DNA of 64,000 nt from Bacteroidota bacterium (GCA_963169635.1 CAUJDL010000041.1:62001-126000); one strand, 5' to 3'. Positions 19,691 through 30,191 are shown, counted from the first letter of the stretch. Translations and numbers: made by a program. Notes: generated by a model not told the origin, from the letters alone.

Positions 19691-19774
19691 CCTCGGGGTG
19701 TTATTTTATAATTTTTAAAATGACTGAGATTATACCCGTAGAACCTGAACAGGGTAATTCCTGCGAAGGGAAGG
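19691..19774 (+). ncRNA. TPP (THI-element) riboswitch
   Basis: CCTCGGGGTG...AAAATGACTGAGATTATACCCGTAGAACCTGAACAGGGTAATTCCTGCGAAGGGAAGG: conserved CUGAGA, ACCCGUAGAACCUGA, GGGUAAU and GCGAAGGGAA blocks; P1 CCT/AGG pairing. Confidence 0.95.
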
Positions 19775-19852
19775 CGACTTCTTAATGATATTTTATAGTC
19801 AACTTTCTTAGCGTTTTTCCTGTTCCCATTTTTTAATTTAAAATATTTAACA

Positions 19853-22225
19853 ATGAAAAAATTATTGGGAACATTAGCATGTACACTAATTTCTATGATG
19901 CTTTTTGCACAAAAAGCAAATGTAAATGGCAAAGTAATAGACCAACAAACAAAAGAGCCTATTGCTGGTGCAGTTATTACAATTAATAACACAACAGTTT
20001 TTACAAACGATGAAGGTTATTTTAGTTTTAAAGGCATTTTTAAAAATGAAATTACCTTAACTATTAGTAGTATTGGGTTTGAAAAATTGATAAAAACCTA
20101 TACAATAGCAGAACTTAATCAACCAATATTAATACAGCTTAAAAGTATAGCATTAAACTTAGATGCTTTAGAAGTAAAATCTATTAGTGCAGGAAAAAAA
20201 TCGCCTTTTACAAAAACTAATTTAACTAAAGCAACTATAGAAAAATTAAACTTAGGACAAGATTTACCTTTTGTTTTAAATCAAACACCATCAGTAGTTA
20301 TTAATTCAGATGCAGGTAATGGCATTGGTTATACAGGAATTAGTATAAGAGGTACAGATGCTACAAGAATTAATGTAACGCTAAATGGTATTCCTTTTAA
20401 TGATGCAGAAAGTCAGGGTACATTTTTTGTAAATATTCCAGATATTATTTCATCAGCAAAAGCAATTCAAATACAAAGAGGTACAGGAACAACCACCAAT
20501 GGTACAGCAGCTTTTGGTGCTGCTATAAATATTAGTACTAATGAGTTTATAGAAAAACCTTATGCAGAAAGTAATAATACTTTTGGTTCTTTCAATACTT
20601 TTAAAACAACTGTAAAAGCAGGTACAGGCTTGTTAGAAAAACATTTTACTATAGATACCAGATTAAGTAAAATTACAAGCAATGGTTATATAGATAGGGC
20701 AAATAGTAACTTACAATCATTCTATATTTCAGGAGCATACATCAACAAAAAAACATCGTTAAGATTAAATATTTTTTCTGGTAAAGAAAAAACTTATCAA
20801 GCATGGAATGGTGTACCTGAAAACTTACTTGCTACAAACAGAACATATAATGCCTCTGGTACAGAAAAATCAGGCTCTCCTTACGAAAATGAAACAGATA
20901 ATTATCAACAAACATTTTATCAATTATTTTTTAATCACAAAATAAATAATTATTGGAGTTTAAATATTGCAAGTTTTTTAACAAGGGGTATTGGTTATTA
21001 CGAAAATTATAAAGCAGCTCAAAAGTTTGTAAAATATGGATTAGCAGATACTGTTATTGGCGGTATAACAATTCAAAAAACAGATTTAGTAAGACAACTT
21101 TGGTTAGATAATTATTTTTATGGAAACATTTTTTCTACAGAATATAAAAAGAATAATACCATTTTTATGTTAGGTGGTGGATGGAGTAATTATGATGGAA
21201 AACACTATGGCAAAATTCCTTGGGCTAAAGTAAGTATTGAAAAAGATTATACTTATTACAATTTAGATGCTTTTAAAAACGAGTTTCATTTATATACTAA
21301 ATTACAACAACAAATTACCAAAGAATTATCGCTTTTTGCTGATGTACAGCTTCGTAATGTACAACATAAAATGAATGGATTTAGAAATAACCCAACATTA
21401 TTTGTTAGCAGAAAATTTAATTTTATTAATCCCAAAATTGGTTTTTCTTATTTTAAAAATAATTGGAGTACTTATTTTAGTTATGCTTTTTCTGGTAAAG
21501 AGCCTAACAGAAAAGATTTTGAAGCAGGAGTATCCATACAACCTAAAGCAGAGTATTTGCATAATATAGAATTAGGTACATCGATTAAAACAGCTACTTA
21601 TTTTATTGCAGCTACAGCATATTATATGCAATACAAAAATCAATTAGTACTTACAGGAAAAGTTAATGATGTAGGTGCTTATACAAGAGTTAATGTACCT
21701 AATAGTTATAGGTTAGGAGTAGAGTTACAAGCAAATTATTTATTTAATCAATGGTTTAATGTTGCTGCTAATATTACACTTAGCAAAAACAAAATAAAAT
21801 CTTTTACAGAGTATATAGATGATTATGATAATGGCTCTCAAATACAAGTAACACATAATAATAAAGACATTACACTTTCGCCTTCATTAATAAGTAATAT
21901 AGCTGTAAACTTTATACCTTTTTCAAATACAGAAATAAGTTTATTGGGTAAATATGTAGGCAAACAATATTTAGATAACACTCAAAACAATCATAAAAGT
22001 CTTAACAGCTATTACACACAAGATGTAAGATTTATTTATACACTTAAAAATAAATTATTTAAAGAGTGGCATTTTTTATTGCAGGTAAATAATGTTTTTA
22101 ATAAATTATATGAGCCAAATGGTTATACCTTTAGTTATATATACAATACTCAATTAACTACAGAAAATTATTATTTTCCGATGGCAGGTACAAACTTTTT
22201 GTTTGGTATAAATATTAAAATGTAA
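19853..22225 (+). CDS. TonB-dependent receptor with carboxypeptidase-like regulatory domain (predicted thiamin/thiamin-precursor uptake)
   Basis: 'VNGKVIDQQTKEPIAGAVITINNT', plug 'GYTGISIRGTDATRINVTLNGIPFNDAESQGTFFVNIPD'; downstream of the TPP riboswitch. Confidence 0.92.
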   Translation: MKKLLGTLACTLISMMLFAQKANVNGKVIDQQTKEPIAGAVITINNTTVFTNDEGYFSFKGIFKNEITLTISSIGFEKLIKTYTIAELNQPILIQLKSIALNLDALEVKSISAGKKSPFTKTNLTKATIEKLNLGQDLPFVLNQTPSVVINSDAGNGIGYTGISIRGTDATRINVTLNGIPFNDAESQGTFFVNIPDIISSAKAIQIQRGTGTTTNGTAAFGAAINISTNEFIEKPYAESNNTFGSFNTFKTTVKAGTGLLEKHFTIDTRLSKITSNGYIDRANSNLQSFYISGAYINKKTSLRLNIFSGKEKTYQAWNGVPENLLATNRTYNASGTEKSGSPYENETDNYQQTFYQLFFNHKINNYWSLNIASFLTRGIGYYENYKAAQKFVKYGLADTVIGGITIQKTDLVRQLWLDNYFYGNIFSTEYKKNNTIFMLGGGWSNYDGKHYGKIPWAKVSIEKDYTYYNLDAFKNEFHLYTKLQQQITKELSLFADVQLRNVQHKMNGFRNNPTLFVSRKFNFINPKIGFSYFKNNWSTYFSYAFSGKEPNRKDFEAGVSIQPKAEYLHNIELGTSIKTATYFIAATAYYMQYKNQLVLTGKVNDVGAYTRVNVPNSYRLGVELQANYLFNQWFNVAANITLSKNKIKSFTEYIDDYDNGSQIQVTHNNKDITLSPSLISNIAVNFIPFSNTEISLLGKYVGKQYLDNTQNNHKSLNSYYTQDVRFIYTLKNKLFKEWHFLLQVNNVFNKLYEPNGYTFSYIYNTQLTTENYYFPMAGTNFLFGINIKM

Positions 22226-22301
22226 TAGTTTGTTTTATTAATAAATTATTTTTCATCTAATAGTTGAAAACAATTATAGTATTTCATAAATACATACCAA
22301 G

Positions 22302-22309
22302 TATTTTTG
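22302..22309 (+). promoter_or_regulatory. -7 element TATTTTTG (Bacteroidota TAnnTTTG consensus) upstream of meaB
   Basis: Exact TAnnTTTG match 27 nt before ATG. Confidence 0.45.
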
Positions 22310-22335
22310 TATCTTGAATTTTATTTTACTACAAT

Positions 22336-23223
22336 ATGTTTCAGCAACTATTACATCAAATACAAAAAGGAGATATTAAATCATTAGCTCGTTGTATTTC
22401 TTTAATAGAAAATGAACAAGAAGGCTACGAAGATTTTTTAAAGCAATTACCCCCATCAACTACAAAAATTATTGGTATTACTGGTCCTCCTGGTGCAGGA
22501 AAAAGTACTTTAACAGATGCATTAATAGGAGAAATTATAGCACAACAACAAAGTGTAGCAGTTGTTTGTGTAGATCCTTCATCGCCATTTAATTTAGGTG
22601 CTGTTTTAGGTGATAGAATAAGAATGAGTGAGTGGTATAATAATCCTCAAGTATTTATTAGGTCATTAGCTACAAGAGGTAGTTTGGGTGGTTTACATCC
22701 TAAAATTATTGAAATAACAGATGTTTTAAAAACGGCCAATTTTAATTATATAATAGTAGAAACAGTAGGTGTAGGACAAAGTGAAATAGAAATTGCAGGC
22801 CTTGCAGATACTACAATTGTAGTAGTAGTACCAGAAGCAGGAGATGAAGTACAAACAATGAAAGCAGGCCTTATGGAAATTGCAGATATTTTTGTAGTAA
22901 ATAAAGCAGACAGACCAGATGCAGATACATTTGTAAAAAATCTTAGACAAATGTTGGCTCCTGCATTTGTACATAAGCAATATTTAGTGCCTGTTATAAA
23001 AACTATTGCATCGCAAAAACAAGGAATTAATGAATTGCTAAATAAAGTTATTACTCATCAACAACAAATTACAACTACAGATAAAAAATATTGGTTATTA
23101 GCAGAAAAAGCTTATCACTTAATACAACAAAAAAGAATGAAAAATATTGATAAAAAAATATTGAAAGAACAATTAGAACAAAACAACCAAACCAATATTT
23201 ATCATTTGATAGAAAAATTTTAA
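22336..23223 (+). CDS. meaB: methylmalonyl-CoA mutase-associated GTPase MeaB
   Basis: 'GITGPPGAGKSTLTDALI', 'VDPSSPFNLGAVLGDRIRMSEW', 'VETVGVGQSEIEIAGLADTTIVVVVPEAGDEVQTMKAGLMEIADIFVVNKAD'. Confidence 0.95.
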   Translation: MFQQLLHQIQKGDIKSLARCISLIENEQEGYEDFLKQLPPSTTKIIGITGPPGAGKSTLTDALIGEIIAQQQSVAVVCVDPSSPFNLGAVLGDRIRMSEWYNNPQVFIRSLATRGSLGGLHPKIIEITDVLKTANFNYIIVETVGVGQSEIEIAGLADTTIVVVVPEAGDEVQTMKAGLMEIADIFVVNKADRPDADTFVKNLRQMLAPAFVHKQYLVPVIKTIASQKQGINELLNKVITHQQQITTTDKKYWLLAEKAYHLIQQKRMKNIDKKILKEQLEQNNQTNIYHLIEKF

Positions 23224-23253
23224 AACCATCATTTTCTTAGCATCAACATTTTT

Positions 23254-23976
23254 ATGGGACAAAAAAAATTAATTAAGTTTAATGCAATAAAAACATTTCA
23301 TAATGTTTTAGAACATCCAGAAAATATGCAAGGAAAATGGCATGCTTTTTTTAAAAATAATCATCCAATAACTTTAGAGTTGGCTTGTGGTAAAGGAGAA
23401 TATACTGTAGGTCTTGGCAGAATGTATGCTAATAGAAATTTTGTAGGTGTAGATATTAAAGGCAATAGAATTTGGCGTGGTGCAAAAACTGCTATTGACG
23501 AAGGCTTAAACAATATTGCATTTTTAAGAGCAGAGATAGATAAAATAAACAATTACTTTTCTGCAAATGAAGTAGAAGAAATTTGGATTACTTTTCCTGA
23601 CCCTCAATTAAGATTTAGTAAAGCAAAAAAAAGATTAACACACCCAAAGTTTTTAAGATTATATCAGCAAATATTACAACCAGATGGACTGATACATTTA
23701 AAAACAGATAGTCCAGATTTGTATCAATTTACTAAAAAAGTTATTGCATTATATGGCTTAACATTAATAACAGATTACGATAATGCTTATTTACAAAACA
23801 ATATTACTGAAGAGTTAAAAATAAAAACCTATTACGAATCATTAGATATTGCACAAAGCAATCGTATTCATTATTTACAGTTTAAAATAAATAAAGAGTT
23901 GCCAACATCGTTAGATGAAGAATTAAAAAAATTACTTAAAGCTACAGAGGTTGTTGAAAATATTTCATCAAAATAA
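23254..23976 (+). CDS. trmB: tRNA (guanosine(46)-N7)-methyltransferase
   Basis: 'LELACGKGEYTVGLG', 'FVGVDIKGNRIWRGAKTA', 'IWITFPDPQLRFSKAKKRLTHPKFL'. Confidence 0.95.
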   Translation: MGQKKLIKFNAIKTFHNVLEHPENMQGKWHAFFKNNHPITLELACGKGEYTVGLGRMYANRNFVGVDIKGNRIWRGAKTAIDEGLNNIAFLRAEIDKINNYFSANEVEEIWITFPDPQLRFSKAKKRLTHPKFLRLYQQILQPDGLIHLKTDSPDLYQFTKKVIALYGLTLITDYDNAYLQNNITEELKIKTYYESLDIAQSNRIHYLQFKINKELPTSLDEELKKLLKATEVVENISSK

Positions 23977-23981
23977 ACAAA

Positions 23982-24365
23982 GTGCCACTTAACAATAAAA
24001 AATTAAATAATTATAAAAGCTCAACAGCAACAACAGAAAAATATTCATTTTTTAATGATGTACATGATGTAGCATGTTTAATACCTAAAGGAAGGGTTAC
24101 AAGCTATGGTGCAATAGCCAAATATTTAGGTACAAAAATGAGTGCAAGAATGGTAGGTTGGGCTATGAATGCTGCACATTATTCACCTAAAAAAATACCT
24201 GCTCATAGAGTTGTTAATAGAAATGGTATGTTAAGTGGTAAAATGCACTTTAAAACGCCAGAAACTATGGAACAACTTTTATTAAAAGAAAGCATTAAAG
24301 TAAAAGAGGATAAAATAATAGACTTTGAAAAGCTATTTTGGGACCCTTTAAAAGAACTAAGCTAA
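23982..24365 (+). CDS. MGMT-family alkyltransferase-like (ATL) protein, active-site Cys replaced by Ala
   Basis: 'IPKGRVTSYGAIAKYLG', 'MVGWAMNAA', 'IPAHRVVNRNG' where alkyltransferases have PCHR. GTG start. Confidence 0.9.
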   Translation: MPLNNKKLNNYKSSTATTEKYSFFNDVHDVACLIPKGRVTSYGAIAKYLGTKMSARMVGWAMNAAHYSPKKIPAHRVVNRNGMLSGKMHFKTPETMEQLLLKESIKVKEDKIIDFEKLFWDPLKELS

Positions 24366-24540
24366 ACATTTTAAAAAATCTTCATTTTGTCTAATTTTCT
24401 TCCATATTCTCAAAAATTTGGTTGTTTTAAATAAAAAACTTGCAATTTTGATTAGATTTTCCCTAATTTGCCCTTTGCTCTAAAAATTATTAAGGGCATA
24501 AAAATTTAAAAATTAATATTAACCTCGTAAAACTTGCTTT

Positions 24541-25011
24541 ATGGATTTAAAACAAATTCACGAACTCATAAAAATTATTAATAAAAGTAATATTGGAGAA
24601 ATAAGCATTGAAGACAAAGATGGTAAAGTAACTATTAAACAAAAAGAAGAGCAAGTAGTAACAGTAGCTGCACCTGCTGCTGCTCAAGTTTATAATGTTG
24701 CTCCAACTGCAGCTGCTCCAATACAAGCTGCAACTCCAGCAACTCCTGCTGCACCAACACCACAAGCAGATAATTTAATTACTATAAAAAGTCCAATGAT
24801 TGGTACATTTTATAGAAAATCATCTCCAGATAAACCACCTTTTGTAGAAGTAGGTACAGAGGTTACTCCTGGTAAAGTGGTTTGTATTATAGAAGCTATG
24901 AAACTTTTTAATGAAATAGAAAGTGATATTAAAGGTAAAATTGTAAAAGTTTTGGTAGATGATGCAAGCCCTGTAGAATATGACCAACCTTTATTTTTAG
25001 TAGAACCATAA
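24541..25011 (+). CDS. accB: acetyl-CoA carboxylase biotin carboxyl carrier protein
   Basis: Pro/Ala linker and biotinylation motif 'CIIEAMKLFNEIE'. Confidence 0.95.
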   Translation: MDLKQIHELIKIINKSNIGEISIEDKDGKVTIKQKEEQVVTVAAPAAAQVYNVAPTAAAPIQAATPATPAAPTPQADNLITIKSPMIGTFYRKSSPDKPPFVEVGTEVTPGKVVCIIEAMKLFNEIESDIKGKIVKVLVDDASPVEYDQPLFLVEP

Positions 25012-25095
25012 TGAATAAAAATTTTTGATGATAATAGAGTAATAACTAAAATAGTTTATTGCTACATCAAATAATTTAATGATTAAAATATTACT

Positions 25096-26436
25096 ATGTT
25101 CAAAAAAATATTAATAGCCAATCGTGGAGAAATAGCATTAAGAGTAATACGTACTTGTAGAGAAATGGGAATTAAAACAGTTGCTGTTTATTCTACTGCA
25201 GATAAAGAAAGTTTACATGTTCGTTTTGCAGACGAAGCTGTATGTATTGGCAAACCTGCTGGTGCAGATAGTTACTTAAATATTCCACATATTATGGCAG
25301 CAGCAGAAATTACAAATGCCGATGCCATACATCCTGGTTATGGATTTTTAGCAGAGAATGCAAAATTTTCTCAAATATGTGCCGATCATGGAATAAAATT
25401 TATTGGCCCTACACCCGAAATGATTAATAAAATGGGTGATAAAATAACTGCTAAAGAAACCATGATTGCTGCAGGTGTTCCTGTAGTTCCTGGTAGTGGT
25501 GGATTATTAGAAAGTGTAACACAAGCAAAAGAATTAGCTAAAAATGTAGTAGGTTATCCTGTTATTTTAAAAGCAACCGCTGGTGGTGGTGGAAAAGGAA
25601 TGAGAGTTGTTTGGAAAGAAGAAGATTTAGAAAAAGCTTTTGATACTGCTAAAGCAGAAGCTGCTGCATCTTTTAAAAATGATGGTATTTATATGGAAAA
25701 GTTTGTAGAAGAACCACGCCATATAGAAATACAAGTTGCAGGAGACCAATATGGAAATTATTGTCACATGAGCGAAAGAGATTGTAGTATTCAAAGACGA
25801 CATCAGAAGTTGGTAGAAGAATCTCCATCGCCTTTTATGACACCTGAATTACGTAAATCAATGGGAGAAGCTGCTATTAAAGCTGCTGCTGCTATTAATT
25901 ATGAAAGCGTTGGTACTATTGAGTTTTTAGTAGATAAAAACCGCAATTTCTACTTTATGGAAATGAATACTCGTATTCAGGTAGAACATTGTGTAACTGA
26001 AGAGGTAATTAATTTTGATTTAATAAAAGAACAAATTAAAATAGCTGCAGGAGAAAAAATTTCTGGTAAAAATTATGAACCTGAAATGCATGCAATTGAA
26101 TGTAGAATAAATGCTGAAGACCCTTATAACGATTTTAGACCATCTCCTGGAAAAATTACTACATTACACACACCTGGTGGTCATGGTGTACGTGTAGATA
26201 GCCATGTTTATGCAGGCTATGTAATACCTCCTTATTACGATAGTATGATAGGTAAATTAATTACTGTTGCTAGAACAAGAGAAGAAGCTATAGATACTAT
26301 GTACAGAGCTTTAAGTGAATATGTAATTGAGGGAGTAAAAACTACGATACCTTTTCATTTACAATTAATGCAAAACGAAGATTTTAGAAAAGGTAATTTT
26401 ACCACTAAATTTTTAGAAACTTTTAAAATGGCTTAA
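25096..26436 (+). CDS. accC: acetyl-CoA carboxylase biotin carboxylase subunit
   Basis: '[23 protein letters not shown]', '[11 protein letters not shown]', '[12 protein letters not shown]', '[14 protein letters not shown]'. Confidence 0.97.
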   Translation: MFKKILIANRGEIALRVIRTCREMGIKTVAVYSTADKESLHVRFADEAVCIGKPAGADSYLNIPHIMAAAEITNADAIHPGYGFLAENAKFSQICADHGIKFIGPTPEMINKMGDKITAKETMIAAGVPVVPGSGGLLESVTQAKELAKNVVGYPVILKATAGGGGKGMRVVWKEEDLEKAFDTAKAEAAASFKNDGIYMEKFVEEPRHIEIQVAGDQYGNYCHMSERDCSIQRRHQKLVEESPSPFMTPELRKSMGEAAIKAAAAINYESVGTIEFLVDKNRNFYFMEMNTRIQVEHCVTEEVINFDLIKEQIKIAAGEKISGKNYEPEMHAIECRINAEDPYNDFRPSPGKITTLHTPGGHGVRVDSHVYAGYVIPPYYDSMIGKLITVARTREEAIDTMYRALSEYVIEGVKTTIPFHLQLMQNEDFRKGNFTTKFLETFKMA

Positions 26437-26460
26437 TTCAATAAAAAATAGATTCAGATA

Positions 26461-26492
26461 AAAAAAGAGTAGTTTAAAAAACTACTCTTTTT
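26461..26492. terminator. Bidirectional terminator between convergent accC and lpxD
   Basis: AAAAAAGAGTAGTTTAAAAAACTACTCTTTTT. Confidence 0.85.
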
Positions 26493-26521
26493 GTTTTGGT
26501 ATATTGATAAAAGAAAAAATA

Positions 26522-27568
26522 TTAAACAGTTTTTTCAGCTAAAATACTTTGTAATTGTTTTTCTAATTCTTTAATACGCTTTTCTAATTCAGGCAATTTA
26601 CGAGCAACTGCTTGACTGCGTAATGCAGCAGTATAATCATAAGCAGGACTACCTGTAACAGCTTGGTTAGGTTCTGTCATGCTTTTACTTACACCACTTT
26701 GTGCATTTATTTTACTACCATCAGCAATAGTTATATGTCCTACAATTCCTGCTTGTCCACCTATCATAACATTTTTACCAATTTTTGTACTACCACTTAC
26801 GCCAGTTTGTGCAGCAATTACAGTATTGTTGCCTACTTCTACATTATGTGCTACTTGTATTAGGTTATCTAATTTAGCACCAGCTCTAATAATTGTACTA
26901 CCAATAGTAGCTCTATCAATGGTTGTATTTGCACCAATTTCTACAAAATCTTCAATTACAACATTACCAATTTGAGGTACTTTTTTAAAGCTACCATCTT
27001 GCTGAGGAGCAAAGCCAAAACCATCGCCACCAATTACAGTACCTGCATGTATAATAACATTTTTACCAATTTTACAATCGTTATAAATTTTTACGCCAGC
27101 ATGTAAAATAGTATTGTCTTGTATATGTACATTATCACCTACAAAAACGCTACTAAATATTTTTACATTATTACCAATTGTTACATTTTCTCCTAAATAT
27201 GCAAATGCAGCAATAAAAACATTATCACCAATTTTTACAGTAGGTGCAATAAAAGATGGCTGCTGAATACCTTGTAATTGTTGTGTTTGTATTTCTTGAT
27301 ACTTATGCAATAAAGTAGCAAATGCACTATAAGCATCTTTTACTCTAAGTAGTGTAGCTGCTATAGGTTGCTTTAAAATAAAATCTTCATTAATAATAAT
27401 TACAGAAGCTTGAGTGGTGTATAAAAAATCTTCATATTTTGGGTTGGCCAAAAAAGATATTTGCCCATTTTTAGCTTCTTCTATTTTACCAAAAGAGGTT
27501 ACACTTATTGAAGCATCTCCCTCTATTTTGGCATTAATTATTAAAGCAATTTGTTGTGCTGTAAACAT
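26522..27568 (-). CDS. lpxD: UDP-3-O-(3-hydroxymyristoyl)glucosamine N-acyltransferase
   Basis: Hexapeptide repeats, 'VIHAGTVIGGDGFGFAPQQDGSFKKVPQIGNVVIEDFVEIGANTTIDRATIGST'. Confidence 0.95.
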   Translation of the reverse strand: MFTAQQIALIINAKIEGDASISVTSFGKIEEAKNGQISFLANPKYEDFLYTTQASVIIINEDFILKQPIAATLLRVKDAYSAFATLLHKYQEIQTQQLQGIQQPSFIAPTVKIGDNVFIAAFAYLGENVTIGNNVKIFSSVFVGDNVHIQDNTILHAGVKIYNDCKIGKNVIIHAGTVIGGDGFGFAPQQDGSFKKVPQIGNVVIEDFVEIGANTTIDRATIGSTIIRAGAKLDNLIQVAHNVEVGNNTVIAAQTGVSGSTKIGKNVMIGGQAGIVGHITIADGSKINAQSGVSKSMTEPNQAVTGSPAYDYTAALRSQAVARKLPELEKRIKELEKQLQSILAEKTV

Positions 27569-27600
27569 ATTTTAAAAATAAGGTGTTTTTAAAAACTTAT

Positions 27601-28812
27601 TTACTCTAATGAGCAAATGTAAAATTTTTTTATTGGTGCTGTTATAGTTTGATGAATTAGTGGATTATCTATGGTAGAAATATCCTTAACTGATCCATCT
27701 TTATATAAAATATTTATTTTTTCGTCTTCTGTTTTATACAAGGTATTAATAGCAGTGCCAGAATGTACAAAATATTGAATAAGACTTTCATCAACCTTAA
27801 ATCGCTGCATGGCTTTTTGTTGTAATTCATTTATATAAGTAGCATCAAAAGCCTCATACTGTAATTTTATTTTATAAAGATTTCTGTTTAACAAGGCATT
27901 GCATAAAGTTTTTAATACAAAATCATTGTGGTTACTCCATTTTTTTATAGCAAAAGAAAAATCGGTATCATCTAATTCACAAAACTTTTTTAATACTTCT
28001 TCATCTACACCACCTTTGTATTCATACAAAAAATAATCTAAAGCACCATGGGTTTGTAAACTATCATTTCCATTGTTACTTAATTCTTTTACTCTTTTAA
28101 AAATATTAATAAGCATTGACTCTGCTGCTACAACAGTTTTATGTAAATACACTTGCCAATACATTTGCCTACGAGCAACTAAAAATTTTTCAATACTATA
28201 AATTCCTTTTTCTTCTACTACCAATTCTTCTTTATGTACAGTAAGCATTTTAATAATTCTATCATAACCAATAACACCTTCACTAACACCAGTAAAAAAA
28301 CTATCTCTTGTTAAATAGTCCATTCTATCTACATCTAATTGGCTACTAACTAACTGATGTAAAAATTTTTTAGGATATTGATTGGTAAAAATGGCAATAG
28401 CGGTATCTAATTGTCCATTTAATTCTTTATTCATTTTATGCATTATTGCCAAGCTTAATGCTTCGTGATGAACATTTTGTAATATTTGATTTTCTAAAGC
28501 ATGAGAAAAAGCACCATGACCAATATCGTGTAATAAAATAGCAGCTTTTACCGCTACATCTTCTTCATCTGTAATTTTAATTCCTTTATCTTTTAATTCA
28601 TTTACAGCTAAACACATTAAATGGTATGCACCTAAAGAATGATGTAATCTAGTATGTACAGCACCAGGATAAACTAAGTATGCCAATGCCATTTGATGTA
28701 TTCTTCTTAACCTTTGATAATAAGGATGAGCTATAATATGAAATAATAATGGATGATTTATTGTAATAAACCCATATACAGGATCATTAATAATTTTACG
28801 CTTATTAGCCAT
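27601..28812 (-). CDS. HD domain-containing phosphohydrolase (dGTPase-like)
   Basis: 'KIINDPVYGFI', 'RLRRIHQMALAYLVYPGAVHTRLHHSLG', 'LLHDIGHGAFSHALE'. Start taken at MANKRKI. Confidence 0.9.
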   Translation of the reverse strand: MANKRKIINDPVYGFITINHPLLFHIIAHPYYQRLRRIHQMALAYLVYPGAVHTRLHHSLGAYHLMCLAVNELKDKGIKITDEEDVAVKAAILLHDIGHGAFSHALENQILQNVHHEALSLAIMHKMNKELNGQLDTAIAIFTNQYPKKFLHQLVSSQLDVDRMDYLTRDSFFTGVSEGVIGYDRIIKMLTVHKEELVVEEKGIYSIEKFLVARRQMYWQVYLHKTVVAAESMLINIFKRVKELSNNGNDSLQTHGALDYFLYEYKGGVDEEVLKKFCELDDTDFSFAIKKWSNHNDFVLKTLCNALLNRNLYKIKLQYEAFDATYINELQQKAMQRFKVDESLIQYFVHSGTAINTLYKTEDEKINILYKDGSVKDISTIDNPLIHQTITAPIKKFYICSLE

Positions 28813-29014
28813 AGTAAATTTTAGAAGTTGTGAAGTTACAGGCAATTATTTTATATCATATACCTTGTAATACTTAATTTTATTATGTAAAAGAGAAATT
28901 AAGCCTAAATAATTATAGGTTTTTAAAGCAAATTAACTTCTTTAACAAAAAGTTTAGATAGTTAGGTATGATTTTTACAATTCATTTATATCTTTAATAC
29001 AAATCATTAACACT

Positions 29015-29710
29015 ATGGAAGAAAGAAAATACAGAATACTACTTTGCGAAGATGATACTAATCTTGGTATGGTATTAAAAAATTATTTAGAACTAAACGA
29101 CTATGAAGTAGTTTTAGAAAGAGATGGAAGACTTGGTTTAGCAGCTTTTCAACGAGAAAAATTTGACATCTGTTTATTAGATGTTATGATGCCAAATATG
29201 GATGGCTTTACTGCTGCTGAAGAAATTAGAGATATTGACCCTGATGTGCCTTTATTCTTTTTAAGTGCTAAAACCATGAAAGAAGATATTATACAAGGAT
29301 ATAAATTAGGTGCAGATGATTATATCACTAAACCTTTTGATAGCGAAGTATTGCTAATGAAAATTAAAGCAATATTAAAACGCAATGAAGAAGAAACTAA
29401 AATAAATGAAAATATAGAGTTTGATTTAGGAGCATATCATTTTAATCCTAAATTAAGAGAGTTGATACATGATGGTAAAACACAAACACTATCACCCAAA
29501 GAAAATGATTTATTAAAAATGTTGGCAGAACATAAAAATGATTTATTGCCAAGAGAAAGAGCATTAAAGAAAATTTGGGGTAGCGATACTTATTTTAATG
29601 GCAGAAGCATGGATGTATATATTGCCAAACTGCGTAAGTATTTAAAAGAAGATGAAAAAATTGAAATTGTTAATATTCATGGAAATGGTTTTAGGTTAAT
29701 AGCTCCATAA
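29015..29710 (+). CDS. OmpR/PhoB-type response regulator transcription factor
   Basis: 'ILLCEDDTNLGMVLKNYLE', 'FDICLLDVMMPNMDGF', 'GADDYITKPFD', winged-helix C-terminus. Confidence 0.95.
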   Translation: MEERKYRILLCEDDTNLGMVLKNYLELNDYEVVLERDGRLGLAAFQREKFDICLLDVMMPNMDGFTAAEEIRDIDPDVPLFFLSAKTMKEDIIQGYKLGADDYITKPFDSEVLLMKIKAILKRNEEETKINENIEFDLGAYHFNPKLRELIHDGKTQTLSPKENDLLKMLAEHKNDLLPRERALKKIWGSDTYFNGRSMDVYIAKLRKYLKEDEKIEIVNIHGNGFRLIAP

Positions 29711-29735
29711 CATAAAAGCTAAAGGTGGTTAAAAG

Positions 29736-29770
29736 AAAAAGGTTGTCTGATTTGTTAGACAACCTTTTTT
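29736..29770. terminator. Bidirectional terminator between convergent response regulator and mscL
   Basis: AAAAAGGTTGTCTGATTTGTTAGACAACCTTTTTT. Confidence 0.85.
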
Positions 29771-29789
29771 ATTTGTTTAAATAGGGGAA

Positions 29790-30191
29790 TTATTTTTTTA
29801 ATGAATCCCTAATTTCCATTAATAATTTATCTGTAGATGAAGGTTCTGGTGGTGCAGCTGGTGCAGCTTCTTCTTTTCTTTTTAATTTATTTATAGCTTT
29901 AATAACCATAAACATTACAAAAGCAACAATAATAAACTCGATAGCTACAGTTAAAAAAGTACCATATTTAAGGGCAATTTCTGCAGTACCATTTTCTGCA
30001 GAAGCTTCTTTAATTACATATTTCCAGTCAGATAGGTCTTTGCCTTGTAGCATACCAACAATAGGCATTACCATACCATCTATAAATGCACTTGTAAGTT
30101 TTGTAAATGCAGCACCCATAACAAAACCAACAGCTAAATCAATAAGGTTGCCTTTCATGGCAAACTCTTTAAATTCTTTTAACATTCCCAT
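29790..30191 (-). CDS. mscL: large-conductance mechanosensitive channel
   Basis: 'KEFKEFAMKGNLIDLAVGFVMGAAFTKLTSAFIDGMVMPIVGML', C-terminal 'TDKLLMEIRDSLKK'. Confidence 0.97.
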   Translation of the reverse strand: MGMLKEFKEFAMKGNLIDLAVGFVMGAAFTKLTSAFIDGMVMPIVGMLQGKDLSDWKYVIKEASAENGTAEIALKYGTFLTVAIEFIIVAFVMFMVIKAINKLKRKEEAAPAAPPEPSSTDKLLMEIRDSLKK

